Assembly: GCA_944472135.2 (NCBI GenBank) | Contig: OX235270.1 | Span: 140,445,632 to 140,509,631, forward strand | Length of the DNA: 64,000 nt | DNA from: Trichobilharzia regenti | Lineage: Eukaryota > Platyhelminthes > Trematoda > Strigeidida > Schistosomatidae | Reading direction: 5' to 3' | In this document: positions 1 through 12,216 of the stretch, piece after piece | Numbering within the stretch: position 1 is the first letter of the stretch | How the letters are laid out: every line of letters begins with the position of its first letter | Notes under the pieces: generated by a model | What the model was told of the DNA's origin: nothing | What the model saw: only the letters and a program-made list of their open reading frames with translations | Databases searched by the model: none | Translations under genes and position numbers: made by a program

Positions 1-169
1 AACCGCTGCCACTATCTTCCAAGTTTGGGAAATAGTTAGAAAATTTCGACCCAGAAAGATGCACATCACGAATTACTCTGCAGGAGTCCCCAGCTGAAGG
101 TAAGGTATACTGTGCGAGCGAAACTCCACTTCCCAGCAGATAGCGTGAACGGACTCAACCAGTCGCTCC

Positions 170-1420
170 CAGAATATTGAAGTCACACATGCGTCGGGAG
201 GCTCTTGATGAGATGAATGCGGACGGAGGACTCCTTGCAGACGTCAATGGTTTGGTAACTGGAGGCAGCATGTACAAGCACAAGGATATACACAAGGTCA
301 GAGACATGGATTTCGCCTGACGGATACACCTAAAATCAGATACACTTCATCTTAATGTTGATCATGAAAGTGGAGTTGCAGTCTGCTAAACAAGAAATTA
401 AGAAGAGGAGTAAATGTGGGCTCAGATCATTATCTAGTGCAGAGAACCTTGAAAATCAAGTTGAATGCCTTCAAAGCAGCCATCACAGCAAAGTCGGAGA
501 CATTGTGTAGCGCTACAAAAGAAACCTGTGTAGAAGAACACTTGAACTCTCTGAAAGTGATGTCTTAGGAAGGAAGAAGAGGAAAGACAAGGAACGGCTC
601 TCTATGAAAACATCCAAGCTAATATAGGAGATAGAGATCGTGAAATAGAGGATGGACTAATGAAAAGATGGCCAAAGAAAGGAGAGGTGGAATATAATCT
701 ACAACGCACTGAACAAAGGAGTAAAGGAGAGTATTTCAAGATGGAGTCAATTGTACGACACACTAACAAATGATACAGAACAGGACTCAGTTGGGAGAGA
801 CCTCAGAACACTATATCAGATAACGAGGTGACTAATCACCAAAGAAGAGAAACAAATGAAACTCTGAGCTGAAGCGGCAACCACTTGTAACTCGTCCACA
901 AACACCACCAACAGAAGAGACAGAATTGCTAATGAACACCAATCCACACACAAGAGCGAAAATCTTGAATGCTTTAAAGCCACCTAAGGCCAGCAGGACG
1001 ACCCGGCATTCCATTGGAAACAATGAAAACGGACCTGAGCGGATATCCTGACTCGACTATAACAGAAGATTTGGAGGAAGGAAAAGTACCTATCCATCAG
1101 ATGAAACACTGACTTGTAAAACTACCAACGTTACGGATTAACCAACACCATCATCAATCTTAATTAACAGCTACATAATGCTATTAATGCATGCCAAGTG
1201 ATTCATAGCAGAAATCTCAGAGAAAAGTGTGAAGTGTAGTCAGGCTACCTACTATCACTGATGATATTCCTGATTGTGGCGGACTAGGTCATGTAACAGA
1301 CCGTGGGAGGAAGCCAGAAGACAAGAATACGTTGGACTGTAGAAGATCTGGACACAAACTTGAAGGTCTACAAGGGAAAACCAACGAGTTTGCAGAAGAA
1401 GCAGTGAAGACAAAACTTCA
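170..1420 (+). pseudogene. RTE-type retrotransposon fragment, endonuclease end and RT start (unit 1)
   Basis: The plus strand gives, with many stops and frame changes, the end of an RTE endonuclease. It shows a GLVTGG-like block followed by HKDIHK near 250-300, then a GSDHYLV motif near 420-440 matching the SDHHLV catalytic block of RTE endonucleases. Further on a degraded ALKPPKA segment (about 970-990) corresponds to the pre-RT region. RTE proteins nick target DNA and reverse-transcribe their own RNA; this copy cannot, as no frame is open. The SR2/Perere-3-like assignment rests on motif order, so the family is likely and the exact subfamily unknown. Confidence 0.7.
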
Positions 1421-1424
1421 GGTT

Positions 1425-2130
1425 AACATAAGGTCTGTCTGTTTTCGACATAGAACTTTGCACATATGTGCGGAAGTTCAAGTCGCCACATTCCGTGTAG
1501 CACACGAAGCAAGAGAAGAAACTACAAGAAAAGCATAATAGAGACGGTAAGCAGAGGTGTGAGACAAAGGAGGAGTAATAACGAAGAACAAAACAGTTTC
1601 ATTGAAGATCATAAGTCACAAGGAGTGGATGCATCTGCGCCACTGAGAACGATTTTGAGCCATGTCACCAATAGTTTCCAACCATAGATTTTTACCGTCC
1701 CGAGGACTCCAGCCTGGAAGTCTACACTTTCCTACGTGGCTTAGACCAACTGTTGTGGATTTCATTGACTGGTGCCATGTTTTGATTTGAACGCCGCTAC
1801 TAGCTCTTTTCCAGCCTGACCAATCCTATGTCAGCTAACATTCCCCGTCGAGGAAGGCGATGACTAGGCATAGGTAACACATGTCCTAACCAACTCTCTC
1901 AGTCGATGTAATTTCACAGCCTCATCGATTCATGTCCCCTCCTTACCTAGCACTCGACGCCTAACGTCAATATTGCTCACCCAGTTATACCACCTAACAC
2001 GGGAGATAGAACGCAGGCACCTAAGACAGCATCAAAGACAGCCAACCAGGCTTTTCATGTCTTCCACTCTCAGTGGCCAGGTCTCACAGCCATATAGGAA
2101 GACGGAGCGGACTGATGAACAGTATTTGCT
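1425..2130 (-). pseudogene. RTE-type RT C-terminus and 3' region (unit 1)
   Basis: The minus strand encodes the typical RTE tail: a YGCETW block near 2085, RCLRSI-like and RRRVLG-like blocks near 1960-2030, a degraded RRLPRRG segment near 1850, then PGWSPRDGKNLWLE and QNRSQWRRCIHS near 1630-1700. It ends in a 3' region with CTGTCTGTCTG-type sequence near 1432. It faces the plus-strand RTE fragment at 170-1420, so the two cannot be one simple element. Between 1457 and 1692 it differs from units 2 and 3 although the rest of the unit is essentially identical. Confidence 0.75.
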
Positions 2131-2136
2131 TTTACG

Positions 2137-2335
2137 AGTTGATCACGGATTGATATCAGTTAGAGAACCATTGAAAAACCAGTACTAGAGTACTGGACAG
2201 GTGTTTCTTTGGCCTAGTTTGAGAATCATCGGCAGTACGCACCCACTACACGGGTTCGAACCCAGGACCTTCAGGTTACAAGGCAAGCTAGCTCGTATAC
2301 CATTCAGCTACTGGAACCCACCTGACTCAATAGCC
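2137..2335 (-). mobile_element. tRNA-derived SINE with hammerhead-like core (unit 1)
   Basis: On the minus strand a Pol III-like A box (TAGCTGAATGGTATA) and B box (GGTTCGAACCC) are followed by a GTACTGCCGATGA block and, about 20 nt later, GAAAC, then CTGTCCAGTACT. This order (promoter boxes, CTGATGA-like core, GAAAC, CTGTCC) matches the schistosome alpha-type SINEs that carry a hammerhead ribozyme. Here the core is CCGATGA rather than CTGATGA, so cleavage activity is doubtful. Its lower-coordinate end shares GTTAGAGAACCATT with the SINE near 52283. Confidence 0.6.
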
Positions 2336-2789
2336 AGTGTGTGAATTCTAACTTCGACCAATTCGTCATTTACATCATTGCACATATAAAAAACAAAACT
2401 AGAACCCTTTTGCATCAAGTACTTAAAGAGTTGCGGGGGATCCTACACATGACCAATAACTGAGAAATCATCCTTCCTAAAGTTTATTAATACAAGAAGT
2501 TTTTCATGAAGAATCGCTATACCTAACACTTATTTTTCTGTATTATCACTGCATACGTTGAATGATCAGTGTCAACACCTGTTACTTTCGAGGAACGAGA
2601 TGAAGGACAATAAAAAAACAGACTAAATAAGCAGTTGGAAATTATCGTCAATGGGAGATGACAGAAGAGAGACACAGGGAATAATTCATTGGATCTCCCA
2701 TTCACAAGTGGAAATAATGATCACCTTTTAAAAAGACAGAAACAGTCAGTGTTCAAGTTAGACTTTTCAAATAAACTGTGTATCTTTAA

Positions 2790-2995
2790 CAAAGTGTCTC
2801 TCTGTCTGTCTGGTTTCAACGTACAACTTTGCACAGATATGCAGCGATTCGAGTCGCCACAATTCACTCAGTACACAAAGCCAGAGAAGAAGAAAGTAAA
2901 AAGAAATGCAAACTAGGGACAGTAAACAGATATGTGAGGCAAAAAGAATAGTAATATCGAAGAACAATATAGTTTTATTGGAAATTATGAGTCAA
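2790..2995 (-). repeat. second RTE 3'-end fragment in the unit (unit 1)
   Basis: A diverged copy of the same RTE 3' region as at 1432-1640: a CTGTCTGTCTG start, then CAACTTTGCACA and CGAGTCGCCACA blocks, ending near AGTTTTATTGG. It lacks the protein-coding tail. The same fragment recurs at 6709-6914 in unit 2. Confidence 0.7.
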
Positions 2996-3914
2996 AAAGT
3001 GTAACCAAATCCAAAGTTTACTACAAACACAATTTATATATCACTGCTTCGTGTTACTAGGCATGAGCTACAGAAAACATGCCAAGAAGTTGACAGTAGT
3101 CCACAGCCCTCCTTGAGGCAACTTTAAGTTTACTTAGAGAATTGAAGTTACTGCGAAACGATGACCATCCTCCTGGATGTCCATGTTTCAATTAGCGATT
3201 CAAAATTGGATAGATTTTAGACTACAGGAGATGAAAAAAAACTAGTACCCGAGATCTTTTCGGTAGTAAAGATTCGAAGTTAGATAATTCTAAACATCCA
3301 CTGAGCGTGAACAGAAAAGGTATTAAGCTGTTACGTTGTTGGTTGTAACTAACTTAAATAGAAACGACCAAGATATGACTGACTAAAATATCTAGACATT
3401 ATAGCTTCTCAGAAGATATGACTCGGATTCCATATTAGCGACGATGAAGAAATGCAAAAGACTGAGCAATTAAACATCTAAAGAACATTTCATCTACACA
3501 ACCTGAGAAAACGGACAAATATGACTGTGGATCATGTGACCTGCTTTCAGCCAAAATTAAAAGGACAAGACATTCATATTGTAGATTCTTCGTCTTGGCT
3601 AAATTTGAAATAACTATTGGATAATCTAAAAGTATATAATCTGATTATGGCAGTCTACCGACACAGATAATTAGATTGCTGGAACACAAGGAATTATAAC
3701 TATTCGTGTGTACACACTACTGCTATCTTGACATAGTCAGCCGGCTAGCATATCAAAACGACCAAACTTTCCAAGAGTACAATGGCAAAAGGCAGGTCGG
3801 GTAGCGATAAGGATAAGCGCGATTATCGCTCACTGTATGGTCGCAGTTTGAGGGCGAAGTTTTCGTGTTGGCCGACAAACGTATGACAGCAGCGATTGTC
3901 ACAGGCAGCTGGGA
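2996..3914. other. unassigned part of the tandem unit
   Basis: About 900 bases of AT-rich sequence ending in a slightly GC-richer stretch (3740-3990). I see no conserved motif, no promoter and no RNA gene. The longest frames are about 76 codons and match nothing I recognise. The same sequence recurs at 6915-7833. Confidence 0.5.
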
Positions 3915-4083
3915 AACCGCTGCCACTATCTTCCAAGTTTGGGAAATAGTTAGAAAATTTCGACCCAGAAAGATGCACATCACGAATTACTCTGCAGGAG
4001 TCCCCAGCTGAAGGTAAGGTATACTGTGCGAGCGAAACTCCACTTCCCAGCAGATAGCGTGAACGGACTCAACCAGTCGCTCC

Positions 4084-5335
4084 CAGAATATTGAAGTCAC
4101 ACATGCGTCGGGAGGCTCTTGATGAGATGAATGCGGACGGAGGACTCCTTGCAGACGTCAATGGTTTGGTAACTGGAGGCAGCATGTACAAGCACAAGGA
4201 TATACACAAGGTCAGAGACATGGATTTCGCCTGACGGATACACCTAAAATCAGATACACTTCATCTTAATGTTGATCATGAAAGTGGAGTTGCAGTCTGC
4301 TAAACAAGAAATTAAGAAGAGGAGTAAATGTGGGCTCAGATCATTATCTAGTGCAGAGAACCTTGAAAATCAAGTTGAATGCCTTCAAAGCAGCCATCAC
4401 AGCAAAGTCGGAGACATTGTGTAGCGCTACAAAAGAAACCTGTGTAGAAGAACACTTGAACTCTCTGAAAGTGATGTCTTAGGAAGGAAGAAGAGGAAAG
4501 ACAAGGAACGGCTCTCTATGAAAACATCCAAGCTAATATAGGAGATAGAGATCGTGAAATAGAGGATGGACTAATGAAAAGATGGCCAAAGAAAGGAGAG
4601 GTGGAATATAATCTACAACGCACTGAACAAAGGAGTAAAGGAGAGTATTTCAAGATGGAGTCAATTGTACGACACACTAACAAATGATACAGAACAGGAC
4701 TCAGTTGGGAGAGACCTCAGAACACTATATCAGATAACGAGGTGACTAATCACCAAAGAAGAGAAACAAATGAAACTCTGAGCTGAAGCGGCAACCACTT
4801 GTAACTCGTCCACAAACACCACCAACAGAAGAGACAGAATTGCTAATGAACACCAATCCACACACAAGAGCGAAAATCTTGAATGCTTTAAAGCCACCTA
4901 AGGCCAGCAGGACGACCCGGCATTCCATTGGAAACAATGAAAACGGACCTGAGCGGATATCCTGACTCGACTATAACAGAAGATTTGGAGGAAGGAAAAG
5001 TACCTATCCATCAGATGAAACACTGACTTGTAAAACTACCAACGTTACGGATTAACCAACACCATCATCAATCTTAATTAACAGCTACATAATGCTATTA
5101 ATGCATGCCAAGTGATTCATAGCAGAAATCTCAGAGAAAAGTGTGAAGTGTAGTCAGGCTACCTACTATCACTGATGATATTCCTGATTGTGGCGGACTA
5201 GGTCATGTAACAGACCGTGGGAGGAAGCCAGAAGACAAGAATACGTTGGACTGTAGAAGATCTGGACACAAACTTGAAGGTCTACAAGGGAAAACCAACG
5301 AGTTTGCAGAAGAAGCAGTGAAGACAAAACTTCAG
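4084..5335 (+). pseudogene. RTE-type endonuclease/RT fragment (unit 2)
   Basis: Exact-looking repeat of 170-1420, offset 3914. It has the same GLVTGG and GSDHYLV remnants and the same stops, showing that the tandem duplication happened after the element had already decayed. Confidence 0.7.
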
Positions 5336-5339
5336 GTTA

Positions 5340-6049
5340 ACATAAGGTCTGTCTGTTTTCGACATAGAACATTGCACATATGTGCACCAGTTCAAGCCGC
5401 CACACTCTCTCCACGTAGCACACAAAGAAATAGAAGAAAGTAGAAGAAATGTAAAATAAAGACAGTAAACAGGGATATGAGACAAAAGGTGGAGTAATAA
5501 CGAAGAACAAAACAGTTTCATTGGAGATCATAAGTCACAAGGAGTGGATGCATCTGCGCCACTGAGAACGATTTTGAGCCATGTCACCAATTGTGTTCAA
5601 CCATAGATTATTACCGTCCCGAGGACTCCAGCCTGGAAGTCTACACTTTCCTACGTGGCTTAGACCAACTGTTGTGGATTTCATTGACTGGTGCCATGTT
5701 TTGATTTGAACGCCGCTACTAGCTCTTTTCCAGCCTGACCAATCCTATGTCAGCTAACATTCCCCGTCGAGGAAGGCGATGACTAGGCATAGGTAACACA
5801 TGTCCTAACCAACTCTCTCAGTCGATGTAATTTCACAGCCTCATCGATTCATGTCCCCTCCTTACCTAGCACTCGACGCCTAACGTCAATATTGCTCACC
5901 CAGTTATACCACCTAACACGGGAGATAGAACGCAGGCACCTAAGACAGCATCAAAGACAGCCAACCAGGCTTTTCATGTCTTCCACTCTCAGTGGCCAGG
6001 TCTCACAGCCATATAGGAAGACGGAGCGGACTGATGAACAGTATTTGCT
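5340..6049 (-). pseudogene. RTE-type RT C-terminus and 3' region (unit 2)
   Basis: Counterpart of 1425-2130. The downstream coding-like part (5610-6049) matches unit 1, but the 5371-5611 segment differs markedly, reading TGCACCAGTTCAAGCCGC where unit 1 has TGCGGAAGTTCAAGTCGC. Unit 3 has the unit 2 version. Confidence 0.75.
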
Positions 6050-6055
6050 TTTACG

Positions 6056-6254
6056 AGTTGATCACGGATTGATATCAGTTAGAGAACCATTGAAAAACCA
6101 GTACTAGAGTACTGGACAGGTGTTTCTTTGGCCTAGTTTGAGAATCATCGGCAGTACGCACCCACTACACGGGTTCGAACCCAGGACCTTCAGGTTACAA
6201 GGCAAGCTAGCTCGTATACCATTCAGCTACTGGAACCCACCTGACTCAATAGCC
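6056..6254 (-). mobile_element. tRNA-derived SINE with hammerhead-like core (unit 2)
   Basis: Copy of 2137-2335 at the 3919-bp offset, with the same B box and degenerate core; duplicated with the tandem unit, not an independent insertion. Confidence 0.6.
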
Positions 6255-6708
6255 AGTGTGTGAATTCTAACTTCGACCAATTCGTCATTTACATCATTGC
6301 ACATATAAAAAACAAAACTAGAACCCTTTTGCATCAAGTACTTAAAGAGTTGCGGGGGATCCTACACATGACCAATAACTGAGAAATCATCCTTCCTAAA
6401 GTTTATTAATACAAGAAGTTTTTCATGAAGAATCGCTATACCTAACACTTATTTTTCTGTATTATCACTGCATACGTTGAATGATCAGTGTCAACACCTG
6501 TTACTTTCGAGGAACGAGATGAAGGACAATAAAAAAACAGACTAAATAAGCAGTTGGAAATTATCGTCAATGGGAGATGACAGAAGAGAGACACAGGGAA
6601 TAATTCATTGGATCTCCCATTCACAAGTGGAAATAATGATCACCTTTTAAAAAGACAGAAACAGTCAGTGTTCAAGTTAGACTTTTCAAATAAACTGTGT
6701 ATCTTTAA

Positions 6709-6914
6709 CAAAGTGTCTCTCTGTCTGTCTGGTTTCAACGTACAACTTTGCACAGATATGCAGCGATTCGAGTCGCCACAATTCACTCAGTACACAAAGC
6801 CAGAGAAGAAGAAAGTAAAAAGAAATGCAAACTAGGGACAGTAAACAGATATGTGAGGCAAAAAGAATAGTAATATCGAAGAACAATATAGTTTTATTGG
6901 AAATTATGAGTCAA
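6709..6914 (-). repeat. second RTE 3'-end fragment (unit 2)
   Basis: Copy of 2790-2995 carried by the tandem duplication. Confidence 0.7.
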
Positions 6915-8002
6915 AAAGTGTAACCAAATCCAAAGTTTACTACAAACACAATTTATATATCACTGCTTCGTGTTACTAGGCATGAGCTACAGAAAACATG
7001 CCAAGAAGTTGACAGTAGTCCACAGCCCTCCTTGAGGCAACTTTAAGTTTACTTAGAGAATTGAAGTTACTGCGAAACGATGACCATCCTCCTGGATGTC
7101 CATGTTTCAATTAGCGATTCAAAATTGGATAGATTTTAGACTACAGGAGATGAAAAAAAACTAGTACCCGAGATCTTTTCGGTAGTAAAGATTCGAAGTT
7201 AGATAATTCTAAACATCCACTGAGCGTGAACAGAAAAGGTATTAAGCTGTTACGTTGTTGGTTGTAACTAACTTAAATAGAAACGACCAAGATATGACTG
7301 ACTAAAATATCTAGACATTATAGCTTCTCAGAAGATATGACTCGGATTCCATATTAGCGACGATGAAGAAATGCAAAAGACTGAGCAATTAAACATCTAA
7401 AGAACATTTCATCTACACAACCTGAGAAAACGGACAAATATGACTGTGGATCATGTGACCTGCTTTCAGCCAAAATTAAAAGGACAAGACATTCATATTG
7501 TAGATTCTTCGTCTTGGCTAAATTTGAAATAACTATTGGATAATCTAAAAGTATATAATCTGATTATGGCAGTCTACCGACACAGATAATTAGATTGCTG
7601 GAACACAAGGAATTATAACTATTCGTGTGTACACACTACTGCTATCTTGACATAGTCAGCCGGCTAGCATATCAAAACGACCAAACTTTCCAAGAGTACA
7701 ATGGCAAAAGGCAGGTCGGGTAGCGATAAGGATAAGCGCGATTATCGCTCACTGTATGGTCGCAGTTTGAGGGCGAAGTTTTCGTGTTGGCCGACAAACG
7801 TATGACAGCAGCGATTGTCACAGGCAGCTGGGAAACCGCTGCCACTATCTTCCAAGTTTGGGAAATAGTTAGAAAATTTCGACCCAGAAAGATGCACATC
7901 ACGAATTACTCTGCAGGAGTCCCCAGCTGAAGGTAAGGTATACTGTGCGAGCGAAACTCCACTTCCCAGCAGATAGCGTGAACGGACTCAACCAGTCGCT
8001 CC

Positions 8003-9254
8003 CAGAATATTGAAGTCACACATGCGTCGGGAGGCTCTTGATGAGATGAATGCGGACGGAGGACTCCTTGCAGACGTCAATGGTTTGGTAACTGGAGGCA
8101 GCATGTACAAGCACAAGGATATACACAAGGTCAGAGACATGGATTTCGCCTGACGGATACACCTAAAATCAGATACACTTCATCTTAATGTTGATCATGA
8201 AAGTGGAGTTGCAGTCTGCTAAACAAGAAATTAAGAAGAGGAGTAAATGTGGGCTCAGATCATTATCTAGTGCAGAGAACCTTGAAAATCAAGTTGAATG
8301 CCTTCAAAGCAGCCATCACAGCAAAGTCGGAGACATTGTGTAGCGCTACAAAAGAAACCTGTGTAGAAGAACACTTGAACTCTCTGAAAGTGATGTCTTA
8401 GGAAGGAAGAAGAGGAAAGACAAGGAACGGCTCTCTATGAAAACATCCAAGCTAATATAGGAGATAGAGATCGTGAAATAGAGGATGGACTAATGAAAAG
8501 ATGGCCAAAGAAAGGAGAGGTGGAATATAATCTACAACGCACTGAACAAAGGAGTAAAGGAGAGTATTTCAAGATGGAGTCAATTGTACGACACACTAAC
8601 AAATGATACAGAACAGGACTCAGTTGGGAGAGACCTCAGAACACTATATCAGATAACGAGGTGACTAATCACCAAAGAAGAGAAACAAATGAAACTCTGA
8701 GCTGAAGCGGCAACCACTTGTAACTCGTCCACAAACACCACCAACAGAAGAGACAGAATTGCTAATGAACACCAATCCACACACAAGAGCGAAAATCTTG
8801 AATGCTTTAAAGCCACCTAAGGCCAGCAGGACGACCCGGCATTCCATTGGAAACAATGAAAACGGACCTGAGCGGATATCCTGACTCGACTATAACAGAA
8901 GATTTGGAGGAAGGAAAAGTACCTATCCATCAGATGAAACACTGACTTGTAAAACTACCAACGTTACGGATTAACCAACACCATCATCAATCTTAATTAA
9001 CAGCTACATAATGCTATTAATGCATGCCAAGTGATTCATAGCAGAAATCTCAGAGAAAAGTGTGAAGTGTAGTCAGGCTACCTACTATCACTGATGATAT
9101 TCCTGATTGTGGCGGACTAGGTCATGTAACAGACCGTGGGAGGAAGCCAGAAGACAAGAATACGTTGGACTGTAGAAGATCTGGACACAAACTTGAAGGT
9201 CTACAAGGGAAAACCAACGAGTTTGCAGAAGAAGCAGTGAAGACAAAACTTCAG
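8003..9254 (+). pseudogene. RTE-type endonuclease/RT fragment (unit 3)
   Basis: Copy of 4084-5335, offset 3919, with the same stops and the same GSDHYLV remnant. Confidence 0.7.
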
Positions 9255-9258
9255 GTTA

Positions 9259-9957
9259 ACATAAGGTCTGTCTGTTTTCGACATAGAACATTGCACATAT
9301 GTGCACCAGTTCAAGCCGCCACACTCTCTCCACGTAGCACACAAAGAAATAGAAGAAAGTAGAAGAAATGTAAAATAAAGACAGTAAACAGGGATATGAG
9401 ACAAAAGGTGGAGTAATAACGAAGAACAAAACAGTTTCATTGGAGATCATAAGTCACAAGGAGTGGATGCATCTGCGCCACTGAGAACGATTTTGAGCCA
9501 TGTCACCAATTGTGTTCAACCATAGATTATTACCGTCCCGAGGACTCCAGCCTGGAAGTCTACACTTTCCTACGTGGCTTAGACCAACTGTTGTGGATTT
9601 CATTGACTGGTGCCATGTTTTGATTTGAACGCCGCTACTAGCTCTTTTCCAGCCTGACCAATCCTATGTCAGCTAACATTCCCCGTCGAGGAAGGCGATG
9701 ACTAGGCATAGGTAACACATGTCCTAACCAACTCTCTCAGTCGATGTAATTTCACAGCCTCATCGATTCATGTCCCCTCCTTACCTAGCACTCGACGCCT
9801 AACGTCAATATTGCTCACCCAGTTATACCACCTAACACGGGAGATAGAACGCAGGCACCTAAGACAGCATCAAAGACAGCCAACCAGGCTTTTCATGTCT
9901 TCCACTCTCAGTGGCCAGGTCTCACAGCCATATAGGAAGACGGAGCGGACTGATGAA
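9259..9957 (-). pseudogene. RTE-type RT C-terminus, cut at 9958 (unit 3)
   Basis: Copy of 5340-6038, with the unit 2 version of the variable patch. It is interrupted after ACTGATGAAC at about 9958, where the downstream sequence switches from the unit consensus to the ORF1 of a CR1-type element. The break lies inside the RTE coding part, before the SINE seen in units 1 and 2. Confidence 0.75.
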
Positions 9958-10370
9958 CACAAGTCTCACAAATAGCTGTGGACGACCGGACTGCCACTTT
10001 CCGGTGGATGATAGGATGCAGTGTGATAACTGCAACCTATGGTTTCATAAACTTTGCACTGGGTTATCACCGACACCAAGCCATCATCTCCGTGATTGTG
10101 CAAATTTTGTAGCAGCCCGTTGGACGTCCTTATCCAAGAGGCCGTTGGACTTCTTATGACCAAGAAGTTGACAAAAACTTCAGGTGAGAGGAAAAAGCCA
10201 GCATCTGGTACCGATGCCATGAATAATGATTCTACACTGAGTCATAAGACTGGAACGGAACCGCATCCCGAAGCGAAAGACACAACAGAGTTGCAGTGTG
10301 CCCAAAAGTCTGCAAAAGCACAAAAGAGCCCCGAAAATCTAAGAGGGCAAACAGTGTCAAGATTCTAAGA
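9958..10370 (+). pseudogene. ORF1 N-terminal part with PHD-like zinc finger
   Basis: From about 9953 the frame reads a cysteine/histidine array typical of the PHD-type finger in ORF1 of CR1-clade elements: CGRPDC, then DDRMQCDNC, then LWFHKLC, i.e. Cys2, Cys2, His-Cys spacing. ORF1 proteins bind element RNA and chaperone it during target-primed reverse transcription. The frame fails soon after (about 10160) and continues in another frame with a basic, serine/lysine-rich linker. It lies directly upstream of the RRM-like remnant at 10490. The finger looks credible; the protein as a whole is dead. Confidence 0.65.
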
Positions 10371-10489
10371 CAGCTGGGTGATACCACAACGACGAAGCGT
10401 TGCGTGTCTGGTGAACGCACGACTACCAACTGCGCGAGAGCAAAGCGGAATTAACTGATTCTACTTGGTTTGTGCCCAAAAATTGGAAG

Positions 10490-10843
10490 CTCAAGAATTA
10501 TAGGAAACAGAAAAGCGCTGTGCTTAGTGATAAGGTTTCAACGGCCGTGAACACGAATAGGATTATTAAACCTTCGGACTCAAATTACAGCATAGTAATT
10601 TGGAACCTGGAGGAATCGAAGAAAGTAGATCCATCTGCCCGACATGCTGATGATCTCGAGGTAGTAAGCTCCATCACCCGTGAAATACTTCCGAAGAAAA
10701 CAAATGAAGTTCACATAGGGAAAGTCATCAGAATCGGTAAACGAATCGCTGATGCAGCTGTTGGGTTTTCGGGTAGTGGGGTCTCGGAAATCTATGTTGC
10801 CCAGACCTCTGTTCATAATTCGAGTGAACACGTAGGTCTCTAA
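10490..10843 (+). pseudogene. ORF1 C-terminal RRM-like domain remnant
   Basis: An open stretch of about 118 codons contains SIVIWNLEESK, then a DDLEVVSSI helix and GKVIRIGKR, the usual order of the RNA-recognition-like domain in CR1/jockey ORF1 proteins (beta1 'IHNLPES'-like, later 'RLGK'-like). The frame shifts around 10780 before the last strand. It is inferred to have bound the element's own RNA. The domain call rests on two short motifs and its position between the PHD finger and the endonuclease. Confidence 0.55.
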
Positions 10844-10875
10844 GTATGCCACACGAACGCTTGTAGTCTTAGGAA

Positions 10876-12216
10876 TTAGCTTCCTGAACTAGGAGTGTTG
10901 TCTGATGAACTACAGCCTGATGTGATTGCTATCACCGAAACATAGTTGTTAGTGGGTGTAGTCTTAACTCCTCCACTCGTATCTGGGTACATCTGCATTA
11001 CAGCAGACAGAGTAAGTAGTCGGAAAGGTGCAGGTGTTGCTCTATACATCCGAGATGACATAGGAATTAGATCGAAGCTGTCGGCAGGTCATGACAGCGG
11101 CACCTGTGAAGCCACAAGCTGCGTCATTAACCTGAGCAAAGGCACTGTGACGATTGGGGTTGTTTATAGAAGTCCTACCAGCACTGAATCACCTCAGGAT
11201 GTGGAGTAGTAGAAATAGGTGTCTAATAGTAGGTGACCTTAATGCCCCACATATTAATTGGGAGGAATTAACATCTACTACTTCGTACACTTTTTTCAAC
11301 AGAGAACTCATACTGACAGTGCTTGAATGCACACGTGTGTAGCATATAGATGCATCAACACGATACCATCCTGAACATGATCCGTCCATTCTAGACTTAG
11401 TGTTAACACACCAGAAGGAGGATGTCGGTGACATTAGGTGCCTGGCACCACTAGGCAGTAGTGACCATATAGTTATCCCTTCTTTGTTTATGATTCAAGC
11501 TGTTATACATAGGTCAACAGCTGCTTGTCCAAACGTTTGGAAAGCGAATATACCTGCAATCCGAAATGCAGCAACCCTAGCTGACTGGTCCGTAAATATA
11601 CACCAGACTGTCGAGGAGGCTTGGATGGGATTTAGGAACACACTAGATTGCGTCACTGTACCCTTTGTGCCTTGGTCTACGCCTCGAAAACTATCGCATA
11701 ATCCACCTTGGATTAGTAATGCAATAAGGAAGTTATTAAGAAAACGAAAGAACTTATGGGACTGTTTTGCTGTGACTGGGAGGGATGAGTTTCGGATGGA
11801 ATACCGCAAAGTTCGAAACTTTTGTAAGTATAAGACTGACAAAAGCCGTATAGTTTATGAGAGACAGTTAGTACTAGATTGTGTGAATTGTCCAAAAAGA
11901 CTGTACTCGTATATCAAACGCAGGACTAAAACTAGCAGTGGTGTACCGTCCCTCATTAGTTATACTGGAGAGGCTGCCGAGTCAGACGAAATAAAAGCTG
12001 AAAAGCCCTCCGAATACTTTTGTGATATTTTCTCGCCTAATCGTACCACTCAGGGGTGTAACGAGGTCACTGATGTAACCACTAAAATAAACACAATTGT
12101 CGTAGACGATGCAGTGGTTCTCAAACTACTGTCTAAGCTGAAGCTAGGTAAATCACTTGGACCAGACGGACTTCACCCTAGATTGCTAACCTCCTTGGCG
12201 GATATAATATACATTC
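10876..12216 (+). pseudogene. CR1-type endonuclease and RT N-terminus
   Basis: Successive frames read the APE-type endonuclease landmarks: PDVIAITET near 10920-10945 (catalytic Glu block), RKGAGVALYI near 11020, VVYRSP near 11160, VGDLNAPHINWE near 11230-11270 (catalytic Asp/Asn), and LGSSDHIVI near 11455-11475 (catalytic Asp-His). An open frame of 276 codons from 11400 runs through PFVPWS and the linker to KLGKSLGPDGLHP, the first RT motif, and ends at LADIIY where the foldback element enters. At least two frameshifts (about 11200 and 11340) and an in-frame stop at 11341 inactivate it. Confidence 0.85.

Larger units (their letters stand above)
1..9958. repeat. 3.9-kb tandem array, about 2.5 units
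   Basis: Position 1 recurs at 3915 and 7834, so the units are 1-3914, 3915-7833 and 7834-9958. Units 2 and 3 keep a 3919-bp period with no difference seen by eye; unit 1 is 5 bp shorter. The third unit stops at 9958, where CR1-type sequence begins. Each unit is a patchwork of RTE fragments on both strands, a minus-strand SINE and unassigned AT-rich DNA, so this is a segmental tandem duplication of dead transposons rather than a classical satellite. The array may continue left of the window. An assembly duplication cannot be excluded from sequence alone. Confidence 0.95.
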
